In this document: piece by piece, positions 13,718-19,061 of the stretch
Position numbering within the stretch: position 1 is the stretch's first letter
Layout: each line of letters starts with the position of its first letter
Origin: Bryobacteraceae bacterium
GTDB taxonomy: Bacteria > Acidobacteriota > Terriglobia > Bryobacterales > Bryobacteraceae
Direction: 5' to 3'
DNA: 19,061 nt
Assembly (NCBI GenBank): GCA_025350445.1
Contig: JANXXV010000529.1
Coordinates: 1-19,061 of the forward strand
Program-made: the position numbers and the translations under genes
Notes under the pieces: model-generated
Told to the model about the DNA's origin: nothing
The model's input: the letters and a program-made list of their open reading frames with translations, nothing else
The model's database searches: none

Positions 13718-16405
13718 TCAGTGTAGATCATCCCGCCGGATTTGACGAGAGGCAAAAAGTTTTTGAAAACGTGGATCGCGGTGAGCGTCCGCCACATCGG
13801 GCCAGCGGTTGAAATCCTCCAGAACCGCGTTGGGCACCGCTCCCAAGAGGGTCAGCAAGCTGTCGCCGTGTCCTAGGACGGAATACGTTGTCGCAGCGAT
13901 CCATTGCGTGTCTGAATCATTCGGCGAGAGCCGCACGGCCTGCGCAATTTCCGATTCGGCCCGCGTTCGATCCCCCAACCGGGCGCACAAGTACGCCAAG
14001 ACGGAGCGCGCAAAGCCGCTGCGCGGATTTTGCGCCATCGCCTTCTCTACCGCAGCCAATCCCTTGCGGTTGGCGTCGTTTGACTCGGCGACGCGGCCCG
14101 TCCGCCGGTAACAGATTGCAAGGTTCATCCAGGAGAGATACCGGTTCGGATTCAAGCTCAGCGCCCGCAAGAATTGAGGGATCGCCGCTAGCTCCTTTTG
14201 TTCGTACATCAACGCTACGCCCAGACCGTGCAGAGCGGGCGCCGTTTCCTTCAGGGAAATAGCCTGGCGAAGCTCCCGCTCGGCATCGCTGAATTTGCCG
14301 ATGTTGGTGTAGGCCACACCGAGGATGCGATGCGCCTCCGGCTCCGCAGGCGCAAGCTGTTCCACTCTAGTCATGTGCCGAATAGCCTCTGCAATGGCGC
14401 CGCGCCCAAAATAGTAAGCCCCCAGCGCCTGGTGATTGGCGTACCGCTCCGGGTCTACCCGGACGGCATTCTGGTAGGCGGCTAAGGCTTCCTGTAGCTG
14501 GCCGCTCTTTTCGTATACATCGCCGATGCGGCGGTGCGCGTCACCGTGGGTGGGATCCAGTTCGATGGCCCTCCGGTATTCGGCCGCCGCCAATTCGTAA
14601 TAGCCTGCATCGGCAAGCAGTACGCCGGCGACGCGGTGCACAGGGGCAAGATCGGGATTGCGGCGTTGCGCGTCGCGCACCGCCAAATTGGTACGGTCCC
14701 TCCACATGGGATCTCGCGTAATCAGATATTTCGTCCAGTTGGCTTCAGCGAGCGCCGCATGCGTCAAGGGAGAATCGGGATCAGCCCGCGTGGCCCTCGC
14801 AGTCAGCTCCAGGCCCGCGTCCGCCTGCTCATCTTTCCGCAACAAGGCCAGTCCGTTCAGGTAATCCCGGCGAGCCGCTGAGTTGACACTATCCTTCGCG
14901 GAAAGTGGTGGCAGATCCAGTCCCCAAGTGACAACGCCGGCGAGCGCGGTACCTGCAAAACGAGTTTGCCGAGCGTCGTATCTTGCCGTCCAATCCTTCG
15001 ATTTAACTCCCGAGCGGGTGTCCGTCAACCACGTATGCAGGACGATATCGCCGCCGTCCGCTGTGATGGATCCCTGCAAAACGTGAGTCGCGTTGAGCGC
15101 ATCCCGCGCACTTTCGGCGCTGTTGACCGCTACACCCCGGACACTCTTCAATGGAACCATCTCGAATTCGATTCTGGAACTTCCTTGAATGCGCGACACC
15201 TGGTACGTAGCGTCCCGAAGAATCCGCGCCGTCACGGCCGCGGTTTCCACAGTGGACCCGAACGGTAGTACAGCCAGGTGTACCGATACCTTCGGGTCTG
15301 CCGTTCCGCGATAAGTCAAAAGCGCCGACGAAGCCGCCAGTATCAGCGCCGCCGCCGTCCCGATCACCACCACCTTGCGGCGGCGGTAGAACTTCAGAAG
15401 CCGGTAGCCCACGCTGGGGTGCCGGGCCGTAATCGGCTGATTCGTCAGGTGCCGCCGGATGTCTCCGGCCAGGTTCGCTGCCGACGCATACCTGCGCTCC
15501 TTATCCTTCTCCAGCGCTTTCGCGACGATGGTTTCGATGTCGCCGCGGTAGATGCGGTGAGTCGAGCTGATCGGCGCCGGGTCCGTATCGCGGATCGTTT
15601 GCACGGCCTCATGGAGCTTCGCACCGCTGATGTTGTAGGGCAAGTGCCCGGCCAGTAGCTCATAGAGAATCACACCGAGCGAGTAGACGTCGCTGCGGAT
15701 ATCGAGTTCCAGAGGATCGGCCCGCACCTGCTCGGGACTCATGTACGCCAGCGTCCCCACCAATTGGCCGACACTGGTCTGGCAGGTGGTTTGCTCGTCG
15801 CTATCGCTGTCGGTGACTCGTACGACACCGAAGTCGAGAACCTTGGGTTGGCCGGTTTCGTCCACCACGATATTGCCGGGCTTGAGATCGCGGTGAATCA
15901 GACCTCGCTGATGCGCGTGGTGCACTGCTTCGCAGACCTTGGCCATCAGGTCCAATCGCTGCCGCGTGGTTAGGCCGTGATGGTGAACATACTCGAGTAA
16001 CGTTTTGCCACGGATGAACTCCATGGCAAAATACGGCTGTACCCCGAAGCCGGTGTCCGCAGTGCCAGCCTCGTAGATTTGTGCGATTCCAGGATGCTGC
16101 AAGCGTCCCAGCGCTTGAGTTTCCTGCGCGAACCGGCGCAGGAGGCCGGCGCTGGCAAGGCCCGGCTTGATGACTTTGAGGGCTACAGTGCGGCGGGGGC
16201 TTTCCTGCTCAGCTTCGTACACCGCGCCCATACCGCCTTCGCCCAGCAGACGAATGATTCGGTAATGGCCGATGGTTGCGGGAATGCGATGAGTTGAGTG
16301 GACTCGCAAAGCCTGCGGCATCGTAAACGTAGCCGGCTGGGCCACTGAGGCCTCGATATCTCCAGGAATCCCCGGCGGGGGCGGCGAGGCTGAATCGTTG
16401 CTCAC
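13718..16405 (-). CDS. Transmembrane Ser/Thr protein kinase with TolB-like and TPR region
   Basis: An 895-residue protein with a GTG start at 16405 and GGAG about 11 bases upstream. A Pro-rich leader (1-45) precedes a Hanks-type kinase domain (about 48-320): glycine loop GEGGMGAVY at 55-63, Lys77 in VALKVIK, HRDLKPGN at 171-178, DFG at 191-193, SPE at 223-225. All catalytic residues are present and it is RD type. One membrane segment lies at about 344-364. The outer half starts with VSVHLAVLPFGST, a FlgO/TolB-like domain also found in adenylate-cyclase receptors, and continues with about eight TPRs (540-870; for example YYELAAAEYRRAIELDP and LQEALAAYQNAVRVDP). It thus looks like a receptor kinase. 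Its stop is 29 bases before the peptide gene, so both share a transcript, and the peptide or its processing protease may be its target. No sigma factor is beside it. Confidence 0.95.
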   Translation of the reverse strand: MSNDSASPPPPGIPGDIEASVAQPATFTMPQALRVHSTHRIPATIGHYRIIRLLGEGGMGAVYEAEQESPRRTVALKVIKPGLASAGLLRRFAQETQALGRLQHPGIAQIYEAGTADTGFGVQPYFAMEFIRGKTLLEYVHHHGLTTRQRLDLMAKVCEAVHHAHQRGLIHRDLKPGNIVVDETGQPKVLDFGVVRVTDSDSDEQTTCQTSVGQLVGTLAYMSPEQVRADPLELDIRSDVYSLGVILYELLAGHLPYNISGAKLHEAVQTIRDTDPAPISSTHRIYRGDIETIVAKALEKDKERRYASAANLAGDIRRHLTNQPITARHPSVGYRLLKFYRRRKVVVIGTAAALILAASSALLTYRGTADPKVSVHLAVLPFGSTVETAAVTARILRDATYQVSRIQGSSRIEFEMVPLKSVRGVAVNSAESARDALNATHVLQGSITADGGDIVLHTWLTDTRSGVKSKDWTARYDARQTRFAGTALAGVVTWGLDLPPLSAKDSVNSAARRDYLNGLALLRKDEQADAGLELTARATRADPDSPLTHAALAEANWTKYLITRDPMWRDRTNLAVRDAQRRNPDLAPVHRVAGVLLADAGYYELAAAEYRRAIELDPTHGDAHRRIGDVYEKSGQLQEALAAYQNAVRVDPERYANHQALGAYYFGRGAIAEAIRHMTRVEQLAPAEPEAHRILGVAYTNIGKFSDAERELRQAISLKETAPALHGLGVALMYEQKELAAIPQFLRALSLNPNRYLSWMNLAICYRRTGRVAESNDANRKGLAAVEKAMAQNPRSGFARSVLAYLCARLGDRTRAESEIAQAVRLSPNDSDTQWIAATTYSVLGHGDSLLTLLGAVPNAVLEDFNRWPDVADAHRDPRFQKLFASRQIRRDDLH

Positions 16406-16646
16406 GGTGTTAGCCGCTCCAAAGCGGCGATTCGAGCGCCAACCGGAAATGTCGATGAAGTGTACGCCCGCCGCCGCAAGGAAATGCCCCTTCAGTATTA
16501 TGCCGATTCCCGCTATCGTTGTGGGAAGTGCTTCCTTCCGCCATCACCGTTCCTTCCGCATCCGGCATCCGGTAAAGACTCGACCGATCTCCAAAGCCAT
16601 TCCTGAGTACGCCTCGTTACGCTTTCCTTGGCAGCCCGGAAGACAA
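16406..16646. other. Divergent promoter region between the kinase and the second small peptide
   Basis: These 241 bp separate the kinase start from the plus-strand peptide start and must carry the kinase-cluster promoter, probably both. No clear -35/-10 pair is recognisable by eye. Confidence 0.4.
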
Positions 16647-16802
16647 ATGCCGGTGAAGAAGACAAACCAGCCGGACCCACTGCCGATTCGTGAAATCGAT
16701 GCGGAATTGCACCTCGCGCGAATCGGTGGCGGACGCGGGAACAATTACTTGGGTGTTTCGATCGAGGGAAGTACGCCGGGACGGATGACTCTTGAGGATT
16801 AA
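16647..16802 (+). CDS. 51-residue peptide with a double-glycine-like motif
   Basis: From ATG 16647, with GGA about nine bases upstream, it reads MPVKKTNQPDPLPIREIDAE, LHLARIGGGRGNNYLGVSIE, GSTPGRMTLED. An upstream in-frame ATG at 16398 would give 134 residues, but the extra part is basic, shapeless and overlaps the kinase start. The stretch IDAELHLARIGGG has Ile and Leu at -4 and -7 relative to the last Gly, as in double-glycine bacteriocin leaders, although the usual Glu-Leu pair is not kept. The rest is Gly-rich with acidic ends. It has no signal peptide or membrane segment. It diverges from the kinase of the peptide/protease cluster. It may be a second precursor-type peptide, or an unrelated small protein. 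Confidence 0.5.
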   Translation: MPVKKTNQPDPLPIREIDAELHLARIGGGRGNNYLGVSIEGSTPGRMTLED

Positions 16803-17066
16803 AAGAATTTTGAGAAGGGGTAGCTGTCTTGGGTGGCAGGAAGGGCCGCCGGACGCACAGAACCAGCGCCGGTTCCTGTGCAATGACATTCCGGGTAAAC
16901 AGCAAGATCAGTCTTGCGCCAATGAATGATCTCACTTTCATCACGCCTGCCGATAAGATCGAAAACCATACTCCCATTGGCTCATCGACAACGCTACTCT
17001 TCTCATTTCCGTATCTCGCTAAACAGATCCGGAAGTCTAGCAAAGTTCGGAGCTAAAATATAAAGC
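16803..17066. other. Intergenic region upstream of the oxidoreductase
   Basis: No gene is supported. A quasi-palindrome lies at about 16859-16879 (CAGAACCAGCGCCGGTTCCTG) and an AT-rich stretch just before the oxidoreductase start (CTAAAATATAAAGC), which may carry its -10. Minus-strand frames across this area are not convincing. Confidence 0.4.
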
Positions 17067-18365
17067 ATGATCGATCCCAAGACACCCCAAGCCCGGCGCG
17101 ATTTCCTGAAGGCAGGCACGTTAGGCACCGCCCTGGTTGCCGGCTTTCCCGCGATACTCTCCGCCCAATCCACCAAAGCTATCAAAGTGGGCCTGGTTGG
17201 ATGCGGAGGACGCGGAACCGGAGCAGCCTCACAAGCTCTGAATGCCGATGACTACTCCGAGCTAACCGCGGTGGCCGATGTCTATCAGGATCGTATCGAC
17301 GAAAGTCTCAGCACGCTACGCAAAGTCAGCGACGGCAAGATCAGCCACAAAGTAAAGGTGGATCCGAAGAACCAGTTTGTCGGCCTGGACGCTTACCAGA
17401 AGTTAATTGACAGCGGCGTCGACGTGGTGCTGCTTGCCACGCCTCCCGGCTTCCGTCCACAACACATCCGCGCGGTGATTGAGGCGGGCAAGCATGTCTT
17501 CTGCGAAAAGCCGGTCGCGGTGGATGCGCCGGGTGTCCGCGACGTCCTGGAATCGGTGAAGCTGGCCAAGCAAAAGAACATTGCGCTGGTTTCCGGCTTC
17601 TGCTGGCGCTATAGCAATTACATCAAGGAGACTTTCGAACAGATTGAAAGTGGCGCCATCGGCGACATTGTTGCCTACTACGCCACTTATTACACCAGCC
17701 CGGTGAAGCCGATGCCAGACGCCAGCGAGCGCCCGACCGGTATGAGCGACGTGGAATGGCAGATCCGCAACTGGTACAACTTCGGCTGGCTCTGCGGCGA
17801 CAGTCTGGTGGAGCAGGCCGTTCACAGCGTGGATAAAGTGGCCTGGGCCATGAAAGACGCCCCGCCGGTGAGTTGTGTTGCCACCGGAGGCCGGCAAATT
17901 CCGGCCAAGGGCGGAAATATCTACGACCACTTTGAAGTGAACTATCTTTATCCCAACAACGTGCGCGCCTTTGTCGCTTGCCGTCAGATGGAAGGTTGTT
18001 ACAACGAAAACTCCGATTACATCCTGGGAACTAAAGGCACCGCCACCATCGGCCGCGGCCCCATGCCGCGTATCGAAGGGGAAAAGAAGTGGACGTTCCA
18101 AGGGACGAAGTACGACATGTACCAGGCCGAGCATGACGCGCTCTTCGCTTCCATCCGCCAAGGCAAGCCGATCAACAACGGCGTCCGGATGGTTACCAGT
18201 ACGATGCTGGCGATTATGGGACGGATGGCCGCCTATACCGGGCAGCAGGTTACCTGGGACCAGGCGATGAATTCGCAGGAAAAGCTGGGACCGGACAAAG
18301 TGGAGTGGAATATGAGCCTGCCCGTCGCGCCCATGTCTCTGCCCGGCAAAAACAAGGTCATCTAA
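17067..18365 (+). CDS. Tat-exported Gfo/Idh/MocA family oxidoreductase
   Basis: A 432-residue protein from ATG 17067. A twin-arginine signal (ARRDFLKAG at about 9-17, then a hydrophobic stretch to LSAQ) sends it folded, with its cofactor, to the periplasm. The Rossmann fold begins IKVGLVGCGGRG (Gly45, Gly47/48, Gly50) and binds NAD(P). The family motif EKP is at 147-149 (FCEKPVAVD). The C-terminal half is the usual beta-sheet substrate domain (SGAIGDIVAYYATYY, EQAVHSVDKVAWAM with a catalytic-region His, FEVNYLYPNN, YILGTKGTATIG). Such proteins oxidise or reduce sugars and related polyols, or act in retaining glycoside cleavage. The substrate cannot be read from sequence. The stop is one base before the next gene, so the two are co-transcribed. 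Confidence 0.95.
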   Translation: MIDPKTPQARRDFLKAGTLGTALVAGFPAILSAQSTKAIKVGLVGCGGRGTGAASQALNADDYSELTAVADVYQDRIDESLSTLRKVSDGKISHKVKVDPKNQFVGLDAYQKLIDSGVDVVLLATPPGFRPQHIRAVIEAGKHVFCEKPVAVDAPGVRDVLESVKLAKQKNIALVSGFCWRYSNYIKETFEQIESGAIGDIVAYYATYYTSPVKPMPDASERPTGMSDVEWQIRNWYNFGWLCGDSLVEQAVHSVDKVAWAMKDAPPVSCVATGGRQIPAKGGNIYDHFEVNYLYPNNVRAFVACRQMEGCYNENSDYILGTKGTATIGRGPMPRIEGEKKWTFQGTKYDMYQAEHDALFASIRQGKPINNGVRMVTSTMLAIMGRMAAYTGQQVTWDQAMNSQEKLGPDKVEWNMSLPVAPMSLPGKNKVI

Positions 18366-18366
18366 C

Positions 18367-19061
18367 GTGCGTCGGTGGGGTCTCTCGACGGCGATCCTGA
18401 TCGCCATGCCCGCGCTGGCGGCGGTGGATTTCCAAAAGCAAGTGGCGCCGGTTTTCGAAGCCAACTGTCTGAGTTGCCATGGCCCGGCAAAGGCTCTGGG
18501 CGGGTTTCGGCTGGATACGAAGCCGAAATCCGCCGCGCGGATTACCGCGGTAATGGAAATTGCTCCCGGACAACCGGGCGCTATGCCTCCAGGTGGACCG
18601 CAAGTCGCCAAGGAGCAACGCGACACCATCCGCCAATGGATTACAGAAGGCGCACAATGGCCGGAAGGCTTTGTCATTCGTGTGAACAAAGCCGCGCGCT
18701 CGGAAGCGGTAGAACATGCGGCCGTGGCAAAGCTTCACGCGAAGATCGCTGCGGGTAAAACCCCGGCGAAGATGGAGCCGTATAAGTCCATGATCCCCGG
18801 CACCGACGTGGCCTTCTCCATGGTGCCAATCCCTGCCGGTGAATTCAGCATGGGTACACCCGGCACCGAGGCCGATCGCAGTAAAGACGAAGGCCCCCAA
18901 CACAACGTGAAGATCGAACCGTTCTGGATGGGCAAGTACGAAGTAACCTGGGACGAATACCGGCTCTTCATGTTCGCCCAGCAAGCCGGAGAGACTGCCG
19001 GAGCGGACGAGGTAGTCGACGCGTTAAGCCGCCCCACGCGGCCCTATGTGGAGATGAGTTT
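18367..19061 (+). CDS. Periplasmic haem-c / FGE-sulfatase fusion protein, 3' end outside window
   Basis: The frame from GTG 18367 is open to the right edge (231 codons). The signal peptide is MRRWGLSTAILIAMPALAA. A small planctomycete-type cytochrome c domain follows: VAPVFEANCLSCHGPAKALG (Cys34, Cys37, His38) and Met73 in GAMPPGG as probable axial ligand. After a helical linker, an FGE-sulfatase (formylglycine-generating-enzyme-like) domain starts at about 150: FSMVPIPAGEFSMGTPGTEA, then DEGPQHNVKIEPFWMGKYEV, then TWDEYRLFM. The C-terminal catalytic part with its cysteines is cut off, so enzymatic type cannot be judged. Many FGE-like domains are not true formylglycine makers. It is coupled to the upstream oxidoreductase by a one-base gap. 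Role in the periplasm unknown, with electron transfer through haem c likely. Confidence 0.9.
   Translation, partial: MRRWGLSTAILIAMPALAAVDFQKQVAPVFEANCLSCHGPAKALGGFRLDTKPKSAARITAVMEIAPGQPGAMPPGGPQVAKEQRDTIRQWITEGAQWPEGFVIRVNKAARSEAVEHAAVAKLHAKIAAGKTPAKMEPYKSMIPGTDVAFSMVPIPAGEFSMGTPGTEADRSKDEGPQHNVKIEPFWMGKYEVTWDEYRLFMFAQQAGETAGADEVVDALSRPTRPYVEMS

Noticed and set aside
16513..17043. Open minus-strand frame of 176 codons between the kinase and the oxidoreductase.
   Set aside because: The product is shapeless and Ser/Arg/Pro-rich with no domain. The plus-strand peptide at 16647-16802 is the better gene in this stretch.
17403..18689. Long minus-strand frame of 428 codons opposite the oxidoreductase gene.
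   Set aside because: It is the antisense shadow of the Gfo/Idh/MocA gene. The product has no domain and the plus-strand gene has clear motifs.

Overview
The window looks like chromosome from a soil Acidobacteriota of the Bryobacteraceae/Solibacter type. The inference rests on gene content: Ser/Thr kinases with a transmembrane segment and a repeat-rich C-terminal half, a TIGR02999-type ECF sigma factor, a DUF1592 cytochrome c protein coupled to a DUF1552 Tat-exported protein, a Tat-exported Gfo/Idh/MocA oxidoreductase, a haem-c plus FGE-sulfatase fusion, small secreted proteins and relic toxin-antitoxin genes. Base composition is GC-rich except in an accessory block at about 3.1-5.5 kb.

Layout. 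(1) 9812 down to 1, minus strand, is one long gene train: DUF1592 cytochrome c protein, DUF1552 protein, small secreted protein, ECF sigma factor, then after a 2.6 kb interruption a transmembrane Ser/Thr kinase and a secreted protein that runs off the left edge. (2) The interruption (about 2924-5535) is an accessory island. It holds a VapB antitoxin, a VapC toxin broken by an in-frame stop, an orphan antitoxin, an ankyrin-repeat lipoprotein broken by a one-base frameshift, and a probable transposase scrap. ECF factors of this class usually sit next to their kinase, so the island probably split a sigma-kinase pair. (3) 10258-10884 is a secreted PA14-domain protein on the plus strand. It is followed by about 900 bp with little coding, including a 132-bp MITE-like element with IS630-type TA-flanked inverted ends.

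(4) The most interesting part is 16405 down to 12291 on the minus strand: a transmembrane Ser/Thr kinase with TPRs, a 54-residue Gly/Pro/Lys-rich peptide with a tandem decapeptide repeat, a terminator-like hairpin, a papain-like cysteine protease of the AvrRpt2/C70 type, and an unknown protein overlapping the protease by 14 bp. Divergent from the kinase is a second small peptide gene (16647-16802) with a Gly-Gly-Gly motif after an amphipathic stretch. This looks like an undescribed kinase/peptide/protease system. The peptide's only hydroxyl residues are three Ser, each after Gly-Gly. It could be a kinase substrate, a protease substrate, or a RiPP-like or modifier-like precursor.

(5) 17067 to the right edge, plus strand: a Tat-exported Gfo/Idh/MocA oxidoreductase and, one base downstream, a periplasmic haem-c/FGE-sulfatase fusion that is cut by the window end.

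All family assignments come from reading motifs. No database search was possible.
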